From: Phycisphaerae bacterium
Lineage (GTDB): Bacteria; Planctomycetota; Phycisphaerae; UBA1845
NCBI GenBank assembly: GCA_029260055.1
Contig: JAJDDX010000066.1
Span: 1 to 47,263, forward strand
Direction: 5' to 3'
Length of the DNA stretch: 47,263 bases
Shown here one piece after another: positions 18,378 to 26,476 of this stretch. Under the pieces are notes generated by a model. The model saw only the letters and a list, made by a program, of their open reading frames with translations, was not told where the DNA came from and searched no databases. Position 1 is the first letter of the stretch; every line of letters starts with the position of its first letter. The translations under genes and the position numbers were made by a program.

Positions 18378-18776
18378 ATGGCCTTGGTGACGCAGTTCTG
18401 TGTCGGTCTGGACAACAAGCCGGGCGAGTTGACGAGGTTTTGTGCCGCTTTGCGCACCAAGAACGTCAACATCGAGGCCCTGTTTGTCTCCAGTGACGAC
18501 GAGGAGGACTGTGCCTGGCTGAACTTCGTAGCCACGCCGCCCGAGCCGGCTGAGCAGGCGCTGATCGACGGTGGCTACAAGTACTTCACCGAGCCGGTGC
18601 TGGCCGTCCCGGCGGACAACCGTCCGGGTGAGATCGAGCAGATTGCCGGCAAGCTAGCGGAGGCCGGCGTGAACATCAGTTACGTCTACGGATCGAGCCG
18701 GTCGGGCACGAAGTCGACGCTCGTCCTCAGCGCCGACGACATGGCGGCCGCCGCAAAAGCGCTCGGGCAAGCGTAG
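18378..18776 (+). CDS. Tandem ACT-domain protein
   Basis: This 132-residue protein is composed of two ACT domains and nothing else. The first begins TQFCVGLDNKPGELTRFCAA and the second PVLAVPADNRPGEIEQIAGK, each with the (D/N)xPGE turn that usually shapes an amino-acid or nucleotide pocket. Similar stand-alone double-ACT proteins are thought to be regulatory sensors of amino acids, but no partner enzyme is encoded nearby. A strong ribosome site, GGGAGGTG, lies 6 nt before ATG 18378. The ligand and target are unknown. It is probably co-transcribed with the genes on either side. Confidence 0.88.
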   Translation: MALVTQFCVGLDNKPGELTRFCAALRTKNVNIEALFVSSDDEEDCAWLNFVATPPEPAEQALIDGGYKYFTEPVLAVPADNRPGEIEQIAGKLAEAGVNISYVYGSSRSGTKSTLVLSADDMAAAAKALGQA

Positions 18777-18815
18777 CGAGCGGGACCGACACTACACACG
18801 CCTCGAAAAGAACCG

Positions 18816-19643
18816 ATGTATTACATAGACCCACACATTCACATGGTGTCGCGGATTACCGATGACTATGTCCGCATGGCGAGGGCAGGCTGCGTGGCCC
18901 TTTCCGAGCCCGCCTTCTGGGCGGGATTCGACCGCGGCTCGGCGGCCGCCTTCCACGACTACTTCCGCCAACTGACCGAGTTCGAGCCGCAGCGCGCCGC
19001 TCAGTTCGGTATCCACCACATGTCCTGGATGTGCATCAACGCCAAGGAGGCGGAAAACGTCTCTTTGTCGCGCGAGGTCATCGCCATCATTCCGGAGTTT
19101 CTCGATAAGCCCGGGGTGCTCGGTATCGGCGAGATCGGGCTGAACAAGAACACGAAGAACGAAGTGACGATCTTCGAGGAGCACGTCGAGCTGGCGATGA
19201 AGACGGACGAACTGATCCTCGTCCACACGCCCCACCTCGAGGACAAGTACAAGGGCACGCGCATGATCCTCGACATCCTCACGAGTGAGTCGCGCGTCAA
19301 GCCCGAGCGGGTGTTGATCGATCACGTCGAGGAACACACAGCCAAGCTAGCCCTCGACGCGGGCTTTTGGGTCGGGATGACGCTCTACCCGATCACGAAA
19401 TGTACGCCGCAACGAGCCGTCGACATCATCGAGTGTTTCGGGACCGAACGGATCATGGCCAACAGCGCCGGCGACTGGGGACCGAGTAACCCGATGAACA
19501 TGCCGGACTTTATCCGCACGCTGCGCAGTCGCGGCCACGACGCGATGACCATCCACAAACTCGTCTACGAGAACCCGCTGCGTTTCATGTCGCAAGCGAG
19601 GCGGTTCAACTTCGAGCCGCCGATACCGCTCCGCGTGCAGTAG
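18816..19643 (+). CDS. TatD-family metal-dependent hydrolase (EboB-like)
   Basis: This 275-residue TIM-barrel hydrolase has the N-terminal D-x-H-x-H metal site in DPHIHM (D5, H7, H9), a GEIGL segment, LVHTPH, LIDHVEEHT and ANSAGDWG, which supply the remaining metal ligands. The N-terminal region VALSEPAFWAGFDRG followed by AAQFGIHHMSW looks closer to the TatD-like EboB of ebo clusters than to DNase-type TatD. None of the other ebo genes is visible in the window. It follows the ACT protein by 39 nt. A 7-bp hairpin (19631-19650) straddles its stop codon. Substrate unknown; ebo similarity is by eye only. Confidence 0.82.
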   Translation: MYYIDPHIHMVSRITDDYVRMARAGCVALSEPAFWAGFDRGSAAAFHDYFRQLTEFEPQRAAQFGIHHMSWMCINAKEAENVSLSREVIAIIPEFLDKPGVLGIGEIGLNKNTKNEVTIFEEHVELAMKTDELILVHTPHLEDKYKGTRMILDILTSESRVKPERVLIDHVEEHTAKLALDAGFWVGMTLYPITKCTPQRAVDIIECFGTERIMANSAGDWGPSNPMNMPDFIRTLRSRGHDAMTIHKLVYENPLRFMSQARRFNFEPPIPLRVQ

Positions 19644-19650
19644 CACGCGG
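19631..19650 (+). terminator. Hairpin across the TatD-family stop codon
   Basis: CCGCGTG (19631-19637) and CACGCGG (19644-19650) form a perfect 7-bp stem around a 6-nt loop that contains the TAG stop. No U-tract follows, so it is not a standard terminator. It may slow or end transcription between two convergent genes. Confidence 0.35.
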
Positions 19651-19651
19651 G

Positions 19652-19679
19652 GAATTACGAATTACGAATTACTGATTAC
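19652..19679. repeat. Short tandem repeat of GAATTAC
   Basis: Three exact 7-bp units GAATTAC (19652-19672) are followed by the variant TGATTAC (19673-19679). This AT-rich island sits between the convergent TatD-family and lipoprotein genes. It may be a slippage product or the edge of an old insertion. Confidence 0.7.
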
Positions 19680-19694
19680 GGCGGGAGTTGCCTA

Positions 19695-20336
19695 CTAGTC
19701 GCGGGGTAGCGGGCCGAACAGGCGATTCATGTCGTTCTTCAGGTGGATGAGCCTTCGGCGGTCTCGAACCGCGCGAAACTCACCCTTGACCCTCGCGCGA
19801 TTGAAGATCTCCTGCCCTGCGGCGAGCCGGCGCGTCGGCCTCAGGATCGCGAGATCGAGCGTCCCCTCGAGCCGATCCTCCTTCCGGTTCTCGTCGAAGA
19901 ACACCGATCCGGCACCCTCGAAGGTAGCCCCGATCGGCCCGCCGACGATCAGATAGCTGACCGTGGCGTTGATCTGCGTGCTGTCAGCCACCGTCTGGCC
20001 CGGAATGGACCGCCATACGCTACGAATGTGGATCACCTGCGTGATCGACACGTCCGGTTCGAGTTCACTCGGCTGGCTGCGGCGGAGGATCAGGTCGAGG
20101 TTGCCGTCCGGCCCGATGTCGTAATACGCCTCTTTGAACAGCTCGCTGTACAGCTTGGGCTTGCCGGACTCGCGGAAGTCCTCGATCTCGAAAGTCGAGT
20201 ACTTCAGGCTGCAGCCCGCAATACCGAAGACGAGCCAGACGCCACACGAGACGCTCGCCAGGAGCCGTTTCGCGCGTGAAGGCAGGCCGGGGAAGCCGGA
20301 CAAAACGAATTGCTTTGTGGGTATTGCTTGCCGCAC
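19695..20336 (-). CDS. Putative lipoprotein of unknown function
   Basis: This 213-residue protein starts with a basic region and a hydrophobic stretch that ends in the textbook lipobox IAGC, with Cys42 as the lipidated residue. The mature part is rich in beta-type sequence with charged turns (GPDGNLDLILRR, INATVSYLIVGGP, GTLDLAILRPTRR) and ends LKNDMNRLFGPLPRD. I recognise no family. The start is GTG 20336; a shorter signal peptide would need an internal start, and none is obvious. It stands alone, convergent with the TatD-family gene and divergent from mqnA. Envelope location is inferred from the lipobox. Confidence 0.7.
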   Translation of the reverse strand: MRQAIPTKQFVLSGFPGLPSRAKRLLASVSCGVWLVFGIAGCSLKYSTFEIEDFRESGKPKLYSELFKEAYYDIGPDGNLDLILRRSQPSELEPDVSITQVIHIRSVWRSIPGQTVADSTQINATVSYLIVGGPIGATFEGAGSVFFDENRKEDRLEGTLDLAILRPTRRLAAGQEIFNRARVKGEFRAVRDRRRLIHLKNDMNRLFGPLPRD

Positions 20337-20447
20337 GGTGCGGGCACCTTAGCCACGACGCCGAAACGCGTCAACGGACCGGCGTGACCACGCCACCGGG
20401 CTCGGTTTCAATAATGGTGAAAGACTGACCGCTCGGCTTCCATTCGG

Positions 20448-20476
20448 TTGGTCGCCTCGGCCACGCCGTCTATAAT
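20448..20476 (+). promoter_or_regulatory. Promoter of mqnA-mqnC
   Basis: TTGGTC (20448-20453) and a perfect TATAAT (20471-20476) are spaced by exactly 17 bp. This is the best sigma-70 -10 box in the window. It leaves a leader of about 55 nt before the preferred mqnA start at 20536. No operator is obvious. Confidence 0.6.
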
Positions 20477-20535
20477 CGTCCCGGCGTTCGACTGACAGTG
20501 CGTCCCGGAGTGTGAGGACGACAGCGGAGGATCGT

Positions 20536-21339
20536 GTGCAGGAATCAACCAGCCCAAAACCCGAACGGTGGCGGCTCGGCGTCGTATCCTACCTTAACTC
20601 GCGGCCCCTGATAGCCGGGCTGGATCGCGATGAGACGCTCGAACTGACCTTCGCCGTGCCTTCGCGTCTGCCCGACATGCTGGACGACGGCACGGTCGAC
20701 GTAGCGCTCGTTCCGATCGTGGACCTGCTTCGGCCGGGCCGCGACTGGCAGATCGTCTCGGATGCCTGCATCGGCTGTGACGGCGAGACGCTGACCGTCC
20801 GTGTCTTCTCCCGAACGGCTCCGGAGTCGATCCGCACACTGCACGTCGACGGCGATTCGCACACCTCGGTCGTGCTGGCCACGATCATCTGGAAGGAGCT
20901 GTACGGCGTCGAGATCAACGTGGTGCCCTATTCAGGCACGCCGACCGACGACTGCGAGGCCGTCCTTCTGATCGGTGACAAAGTCGTCACGAACCGCCTG
21001 CTCGACTTCGAGATCGAGACCGATCTCGGCTCGGCCTGGAAGACACTGACGTCTCTGCCATTTGTCTTTGCGGTCTGGGCGGCGCCGCGCCGAATCGACA
21101 CGGCTGAGATCGCGGAACGTCTGTCGGCCGCACGTGATGCCGGCGTGAAGACAGCCTCGCTCATCGCCGCCGACTTCGGACCGGGACTCGGGTTCCCCGT
21201 GGCCCTGGCCACACGCTACCTCACGTCGCGGCTCAAGTTCACACTCGGGCAGCGCCAACGCGAGGGCATGAAGCTTTTTCTCGAACTCGCCGAGCGGCAT
21301 GGAATGGTCGCTGAGGGGCAGGAGTTGGTCTTCTCATGA
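20536..21339 (+). CDS. mqnA: Chorismate dehydratase MqnA (futalosine pathway)
   Basis: This 267-residue enzyme removes water from chorismate to give 3-enolpyruvyl-benzoate, the first step of the futalosine route to menaquinone. The start LGVVSYLNSRPLIAGL, the block PSRLPDMLDDGTVDVALVPI and the later LLIGDKVV and PFVFAVWAAP follow the family, which has a periplasmic-binding-protein-like fold but acts in the cytoplasm. GTG 20536 is favoured since GGAGG lies 4 nt upstream; GTG 20512 would add eight residues. It overlaps mqnC by 4 nt (ATGA). The other pathway genes (mqnB, mqnD, mqnE) are not in the window. Confidence 0.94.
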   Translation: MQESTSPKPERWRLGVVSYLNSRPLIAGLDRDETLELTFAVPSRLPDMLDDGTVDVALVPIVDLLRPGRDWQIVSDACIGCDGETLTVRVFSRTAPESIRTLHVDGDSHTSVVLATIIWKELYGVEINVVPYSGTPTDDCEAVLLIGDKVVTNRLLDFEIETDLGSAWKTLTSLPFVFAVWAAPRRIDTAEIAERLSAARDAGVKTASLIAADFGPGLGFPVALATRYLTSRLKFTLGQRQREGMKLFLELAERHGMVAEGQELVFS

Positions 21340-22481
21340 CGCCCGCATCCGCCGTGCCGGCTACGTCAGCGGCCCGTATCACCGACGACGAGGCGTTGTC
21401 GATGCTGAGGGATTGCAGCATCCATGAACTCGGCCGGCGCGCCCACGAGATCACGATGCGACTCCATCCGGAGCCCTACCGAACCTACGTTGTCGACCGC
21501 AACATCAACTACGCGAATTACTGCACCGCCAAGTGCATCTTCTGCGACTTCAAAGCGGATGTGCCGGGCGTCGACACGGGACGAAAGAACCTGCCGGACG
21601 GATACATCCTGTCGCACGAGGAGATCGCCGCGAAGATCAAGGAGCTGCTCGACATCGGCGGCACACAGATCCTGCTTCAGGGAGGCCTGGTCCCCGCTGA
21701 GTTGCTGCCGTTCGAGTGGTACGTCGACCTCATGCGTTTCATGAAGCGCGAGTTCCCGCGGATCCACGTGCATGCATTCAGTCCGCCCGAAATCCATGCG
21801 TTCCACCTTATGTTCGACATGAGCGTCCGGGACGTGCTACTGAGGCTCCAGGACGCCGGCCTCGACAGCATCCCCGGCGGCGGTGCGGAAATACTCGTCG
21901 ACCGGGTCCGCCGGAAGATTGCGCAAGGGAAAACCACTACCGACCAATACCTAGGGGTGATGCGCGAGGCCCATCGCATCGGCATGAGGACGAGCATCAC
22001 GATGATGTTCGGGCACATCGAGACGCTGGCTGAACGGATTGAGCATCTACGGCGAATTCGGGACCTTCAGGACGAAACCGGTGGGTTCACGGCCTTCATC
22101 GGCTGGACCTTTCAGCCCGGCGACACACCGCTAGGCCGGGTGAAGCAGCACGACGCCGACTCGGACGGAAGCCCGGACGGCAAGCACCTCGTCCTGGCGG
22201 ATTCCCACGCCTATCTGAAGATGGCGTCCCTGGCGCGCATCTACCTGGACAACGTGCCGAACATTCAGTCGAGTTGGGTCACGCAGGGTGCGAAGATAGG
22301 TCAACTCGCACTTTTTCACGGCGCCAACGACATGGGTTCGGTCATGATGGAAGAGAACGTCGTGTCAGCCGCAGGCACTACGTACCGGCTCACGGAGCAG
22401 GAATTGCGAGCCACAATCACGGATGCCGGCTGGGTCCCGCGCAAACGCAACTTCTACTACGAACTCATCGACAGCGACTAA
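21336..22481 (+). CDS. mqnC: Cyclic dehypoxanthine futalosine synthase MqnC (radical SAM)
   Basis: This 381-residue radical SAM enzyme cyclises dehypoxanthine futalosine in menaquinone synthesis. The 4Fe-4S cysteines are C63, C67 and C70 in NYCTAKCIFCDF. MqnC is preferred over MqnE because of LDSIPGGGAEILVDRVRR, the segment QDETGGFTAFIGWTFQPGDT and the C-terminal ANDMGSVMMEENVVSAAG. The length is normal. It overlaps mqnA by ATGA, so two non-consecutive steps of the pathway are translationally coupled. With the complex I operon 4 kb away, menaquinone is the likely quinone of this organism. Confidence 0.95.
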   Translation: MTPASAVPATSAARITDDEALSMLRDCSIHELGRRAHEITMRLHPEPYRTYVVDRNINYANYCTAKCIFCDFKADVPGVDTGRKNLPDGYILSHEEIAAKIKELLDIGGTQILLQGGLVPAELLPFEWYVDLMRFMKREFPRIHVHAFSPPEIHAFHLMFDMSVRDVLLRLQDAGLDSIPGGGAEILVDRVRRKIAQGKTTTDQYLGVMREAHRIGMRTSITMMFGHIETLAERIEHLRRIRDLQDETGGFTAFIGWTFQPGDTPLGRVKQHDADSDGSPDGKHLVLADSHAYLKMASLARIYLDNVPNIQSSWVTQGAKIGQLALFHGANDMGSVMMEENVVSAAGTTYRLTEQELRATITDAGWVPRKRNFYYELIDSD

Positions 22482-22835
22482 AACGAGCCACGCGGCTTGG
22501 CGCCCAGGCCGTCCGTGGGCGGCTCCAGCGACCGGTTTCTGTTTTTAGCTGGCATTCCGGTCGCCTTCGCTGTTAGAATGGAGTCTGTGTCTTTCACGGC
22601 AGGCACGGCGCGGAGCCGGCAGCGACAAGTCACAGCCTCCACGACTCGATGGCGAGCGCCCTTCGGCGCGGCGCCATCGGCTAAGTTCGCGGCGGGCCCA
22701 AGCTTCGCGCGACTGCGAGAAGGACAACCCCGAGCAGCTCCGGTCAGCCTTCACGGCACCGTGGCCCGCTGGTAGTCAAGGGGAAGGTAGGCAACCCACC
22801 CGCCGCAACCCGGCAGGTGGCAACGGACGTAGTCC
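22482..22835 (+). other. Hairpin-rich gap between mqnC and the HD gene, possible structured RNA
   Basis: No gene is supported in these 354 nt. A TAGAAT box (22574-22579) may start a transcript. Downstream lie two strong hairpins. In the first, CGATGGCG (22647-22654) pairs with CGCCATCG (22672-22679) and encloses GCGCC-cttc-GGCGC (22656-22669). In the second, CCACC and GCCG (22796-22805) pair with CGGC and GGTGG (22811-22820) around CAACC. The HD start codon 16 nt later has no clear ribosome site. I could not match it to tmRNA, RNase P, SRP, 6S or a known riboswitch by eye. Structure is seen; function is inference. Confidence 0.4.
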
Positions 22836-23507
22836 ATGACGCAACTGGATGCGATCTGGAAGCGCGCCGAGTCTGATCTCGCCATTTGCACGGATAATGG
22901 CGATTCGGACCCGTTTCTGTGGGAGCATTCTGCACGCGTCGGACGAAACGCGCTGCGTATAGCGGAACTTCCGGGTGTCGCGAACCTGTCACCTGATCCT
23001 GTCGTCGTCGTCGCTGCCGCGCTCTACCATGACGCCGCGTGGGCGTTGCGCGTCAAGAGCAAGGAAGTGAGCCGATTCGAAGTGCTGGTGCGCTCCCCGT
23101 CCGATGATCACCGTGAGCACAGCGCTAGCTACATGCGCGAATGCCTGCGCGACCTCGTTCCAGCCGAACTGCTCGACCGCGCCGCGGACGCAGTCATGGG
23201 CCTCGACCAGCGTGACCTTGGGATCATCGAAGGGCAGATCGTCTCCGACGCCGACAACCTGGACGACTTCAGCGCCACTTCACTTTGGTCGACAATCCGC
23301 CGCGGCGCTCTGGACGGCAATGCGATCCAGGCGGTCATCGACCGGTGGCACCGGCGGACCGAGTACCACTTCTGGAGCGCTCGCTTGAGCGATTCGTTTC
23401 GGTTTCAGGTTGTCCGCACGCTGGCCAAGAAACGGCTCGCCGGCCTCGAACGCCTCATGCACGAGCTGGAAGAACAGCAAGCCGCAAACGACTTCCCTCC
23501 GAGCTGA
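22836..23507 (+). CDS. HD-domain protein (putative phosphohydrolase)
   Basis: This 223-residue cytoplasmic protein has the metal ligands of the HD superfamily in order: H31 in LWEHSARVG, H65-D66 in LYHDAAW, and an Asp in VSDADNLDDFSATSLW. Such enzymes hydrolyse phosphate esters of nucleotides. The spacing is of the small predicted HD-hydrolase kind rather than HD-GYP or RelA/SpoT, which have longer conserved signatures. The C-terminal third is helical and charged. ATG 22836 lacks a good ribosome site and follows a hairpin-rich leader, so translation may be controlled by RNA structure. The substrate is unknown. Confidence 0.82.
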   Translation: MTQLDAIWKRAESDLAICTDNGDSDPFLWEHSARVGRNALRIAELPGVANLSPDPVVVVAAALYHDAAWALRVKSKEVSRFEVLVRSPSDDHREHSASYMRECLRDLVPAELLDRAADAVMGLDQRDLGIIEGQIVSDADNLDDFSATSLWSTIRRGALDGNAIQAVIDRWHRRTEYHFWSARLSDSFRFQVVRTLAKKRLAGLERLMHELEEQQAANDFPPS

Positions 23508-23609
23508 CGCCACCGGTCGGTACAATACACGCCATGCCCCGCACCCTCTTCCGCGTCCGCCGTAATCTGATACACTCGACGCGAAATTACCCTCTTAAAG
23601 TGCGGATTT

Positions 23610-24986
23610 GTGAACCAAAGTAGTGAAACACGCGTCGCATTCGTCTCGCTCGGCTGCGTCAAGAACCTCGTCGACTCCGAGAAAATGCTCGGGCAGTTGG
23701 CGGAAGCCGGTTGTGTCCTGACCGCCGACGAGGACGACGCGCACGTCGTCGTCATCAACACCTGCGGCTTCCTCGAGGCTGCGCGGACCGAGGCCGACGA
23801 GGTCATCCGCGAGGTCGTCGACCGCAAGGCCAATGGGACGCTACGGCGAGTCGTGGTCGCGGGCTGTCTCGTCCAACGCGACAAGCAGGCCATCCTTCAG
23901 AGACTCGACGGCGTCGATGCGCTGGTCGGCGTCAATAACCGGGACGACATCGTCGATGCCGTGCTGGGAGGAGAGGCGGACGCGCCCGAGCGTGCCGTCG
24001 ACGTGTACTTGAATGACTACCACCCGTTCACCCAGCTCGACACGGCGCGGCTGCGACTGACTCCGGCGCATTACGCCTATCTGCGAATCAGCGAGGGTTG
24101 CGATCAGAAGTGTACGTTCTGCACGATCCCCGCTATCCGCGGAGCGATGCACTGTAAACCGCCGCAGGCCGTCATGACCGAAGCGCGCGAGTTGGTTGCC
24201 GACGGCGCGCGGGAGATCCTGCTCATCGGACAGGACACGACGAGCTACGGGCTCGGCGACGACTCGCCCGGCTCCGGCCTGGGTGGACTTCTGCGGCAGC
24301 TCGACACGATCGCAGGGCTCGATTGGCTTCGCTTGATGTACGTCTACCCGAGCGTCATGACGGATGACATCATCGACGCGATCGCGGGTAGCGAACGTGT
24401 TTGCAACTACATCGACATCCCGTTACAACACATCAGCGATCGCGTTCTGAAGGCGATGCACCGGCAAATAGATCGCGCGGCGACCGAACGGCTCCTGTTG
24501 AAGCTCCGCGACCGTATCCCCGGCGTGGTCATCCGTACCACCATGATCACCGGTTTCCCCGGCGAAACGGAGGGGGAATTCGAGGAACTTCGAGACTTCA
24601 TCGAGCAGTTCAGATTCGACGCCCTCGGCGTGTTTCCCTACTCCCTCGAGCCGGACACGCCGGCCGGTCGCATGAAGGACCAGATTCACGACGACGTCAA
24701 ACAGGAACGACTCGACGCCTTGATGACGACACAGCAGGAAATCGCGTTCGACCTGGCCGACGAACGGATCGGCACCGAATTCGAGGTGCTTGTCGACGGC
24801 GTCGATGAGCAGGGCCGGCCAGTGGGCAGGCATCGCGGGCAGGCGCCGGCGGTCGACAGTGTCACGTTCGTGACCGACTGCCAGGCGGAACCGGGCGAGA
24901 TGGTCACCGTACGCGGCACGGATCGTGACGGTTACGACCTCGTCGCCAGACCGACGAGTATCTCCTTACCGACGCTGGGCGGATGA
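23610..24986 (+). CDS. rimO: Ribosomal protein S12 methylthiotransferase RimO
   Basis: This 458-residue radical SAM methylthiotransferase adds a methylthio group to the conserved aspartate of ribosomal protein S12. The N-terminal domain starts VAFVSLGCVKNLVDSE, with further cluster cysteines in VINTCGF and VVAGCLVQ. The radical SAM triad is in SEGCDQKCTFCTIP, and a TRAM domain closes the protein (about 385-450). The RimO rather than MiaB assignment rests on GCVKNLVDSE and the IRGAMHCKPP segment. Start GTG 23610 comes 100 nt after the HD gene. It overlaps pgsA by 4 nt and leads the chain rimO-pgsA-uppP. Confidence 0.95.
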   Translation: MNQSSETRVAFVSLGCVKNLVDSEKMLGQLAEAGCVLTADEDDAHVVVINTCGFLEAARTEADEVIREVVDRKANGTLRRVVVAGCLVQRDKQAILQRLDGVDALVGVNNRDDIVDAVLGGEADAPERAVDVYLNDYHPFTQLDTARLRLTPAHYAYLRISEGCDQKCTFCTIPAIRGAMHCKPPQAVMTEARELVADGAREILLIGQDTTSYGLGDDSPGSGLGGLLRQLDTIAGLDWLRLMYVYPSVMTDDIIDAIAGSERVCNYIDIPLQHISDRVLKAMHRQIDRAATERLLLKLRDRIPGVVIRTTMITGFPGETEGEFEELRDFIEQFRFDALGVFPYSLEPDTPAGRMKDQIHDDVKQERLDALMTTQQEIAFDLADERIGTEFEVLVDGVDEQGRPVGRHRGQAPAVDSVTFVTDCQAEPGEMVTVRGTDRDGYDLVARPTSISLPTLGG

Positions 24987-25606
24987 AACTCTCGATCAAC
25001 CTTCCCAATCAGATCACACTCGCCCGGCTGGTGCTGGCGATCATCTTCTTCGTACTCCTCTCGCAGTATGCCCAGAGCGACGCCATCCCCGCGACATGGC
25101 TACTCGATGTGTCCGCAGCGCTGTTCGTGATAGCCGCCGGCACCGATTTTTTGGACGGCTACCTCGCGCGAAAGTACGGCCAGGTGACGGCACTCGGGCG
25201 AATCCTCGACCCACTCGTCGACAAGGTGCTGATTTGCGGCACGTTCATCCTGTTCGTCGGCCCGGGCTTCGTCGATCCTGACGGGCATAACGTGACGAAC
25301 CTGCGTGCGTGGATGGTCGTCGTGATCGTGGGGCGCGAGTTGCTGGTTACCGGGCTGCGCGGCTTCAACGAGTCGACCGGGCGTGAGTTCGGCGCAAGCT
25401 GGTACGGCAAGGCCAAGATGTGGATGCAGAGCATTGCGGCCCCGGTCATCCTGTTTCTGATCGCCCGCGACAACGCGTGGCCCAGCCCCGACACGGCGGA
25501 ATTGACCAAGACCATCCTGGTGTGGGCGACGGTCATCATCACGGCGCTGTCCACGATTCAGTACCTCGTTCGCTCTCGCTACATTCTTGAAGAAAGTGCG
25601 TCGTGA
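24983..25606 (+). CDS. pgsA: CDP-diacylglycerol-glycerol-3-phosphate 3-phosphatidyltransferase
   Basis: This 207-residue inner-membrane enzyme makes phosphatidylglycerol phosphate, the committed step to phosphatidylglycerol and cardiolipin. The CDP-alcohol phosphotransferase motif is complete at residues 55-80, DFLDGYLARKYG then GRILDPLVD, and the N-terminal NLPNQITLARL is typical of PgsA. Around five or six membrane helices are visible. ATG 24983 overlaps rimO, and the stop overlaps uppP, each by 4 nt. With pssA and psd earlier in the window, the organism's main acidic and zwitterionic phospholipid routes are both represented. Confidence 0.95.
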   Translation: MKLSINLPNQITLARLVLAIIFFVLLSQYAQSDAIPATWLLDVSAALFVIAAGTDFLDGYLARKYGQVTALGRILDPLVDKVLICGTFILFVGPGFVDPDGHNVTNLRAWMVVVIVGRELLVTGLRGFNESTGREFGASWYGKAKMWMQSIAAPVILFLIARDNAWPSPDTAELTKTILVWATVIITALSTIQYLVRSRYILEESAS

Positions 25607-26436
25607 CCGGACTTTCCTACGCCGATTCGATCATCCTCGGCGTGCTGCAGGGCATCACCGAATTCCTCCCGATCAGCAGCAGCGGTCATCTCGCGGTGAC
25701 GCAGCGGTTGCTGGAACTCGACCCGAGCGGATCGGACATGCTGCTGTTCGACGTGCTCGCCCACTTGGGCACGCTGCTCGCGGTGGTCATCGTCTTCGCC
25801 GGCTCGGCACGACACTTTGTGCGACGCCTTCTAGCCGAGCCGCGTGCGAGCTGGTCATCTAAGCAGTATGCGTGGCGCATCGCCGCCCTGGCGATCCTCG
25901 GCACGATTCCGACTGGGATCATCGGCGTCGCCTTCCAGGACACCTTCGAGGCCGCCTTCGGCAAGCCGGTTTGGATCGGCTTATTCCTCATCGTCACCGG
26001 CACGGTCCTGGCAGGCACCGCCCTGATCCCGGCGGGAAGAAAGGGATGGAAGGACTTCCGCTGGTACCACGCCGTGCTCATCGGCATCGCACAAGCCTGC
26101 GCCATCTTCCCGGGTATCTCGCGAAGCGGTTCGACGATCTGCGTGGCCGCCTACCTCGGCATCCGGCGTCGCTGGACGGCTGAGTTCAGTTTCCTGCTCG
26201 CTTTTCCGGCGATTGCCGGTGCGTCGGTGTTCAAGCTGAAGGACACGATCACGCTGCCGGCGGGTGAACTCGGCGACATCGCGCTGGGCCCGGTCATCGT
26301 GGGCAGCGCCGTCTCGTTTGTGGTGGGAATCGCTGCGTTGAAGATCCTGCTCGGCGCGGTGCGGCGCGGACGCCTTCACTACTTCGCCCTCTACTGCTGG
26401 GTGCTGGGCGCACTGGTCGCTACCGGTGTCGTCTGA
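25603..26436 (+). CDS. uppP: Undecaprenyl-diphosphatase UppP (BacA)
   Basis: This 277-residue integral membrane phosphatase recycles undecaprenyl diphosphate to the monophosphate lipid carrier needed for peptidoglycan and surface polysaccharides. Both catalytic signatures are present: QGITEFLPISSSGHL near the N-terminus and PGISRSGSTICVA at about residue 170. Roughly eight hydrophobic segments fit the family, and the length is standard. GTG 25603 overlaps the pgsA stop. It is the last gene of the rimO chain and ends 40 nt before the convergent gene at 26477. Overproduction of such enzymes is known to raise bacitracin tolerance. Confidence 0.96.
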   Translation: MTGLSYADSIILGVLQGITEFLPISSSGHLAVTQRLLELDPSGSDMLLFDVLAHLGTLLAVVIVFAGSARHFVRRLLAEPRASWSSKQYAWRIAALAILGTIPTGIIGVAFQDTFEAAFGKPVWIGLFLIVTGTVLAGTALIPAGRKGWKDFRWYHAVLIGIAQACAIFPGISRSGSTICVAAYLGIRRRWTAEFSFLLAFPAIAGASVFKLKDTITLPAGELGDIALGPVIVGSAVSFVVGIAALKILLGAVRRGRLHYFALYCWVLGALVATGVV

Positions 26437-26476
26437 GCGATGCCAATCGAGAGGCAGGCGCTGCCGGCGTGTCGGT

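Noticed and set aside
22482-22835. Known RNA such as tmRNA, RNase P RNA, SRP RNA or a common riboswitch
   Set aside because: None of the conserved sequence landmarks of these RNAs could be found on either strand, so I list it only as a structured-gap candidate.
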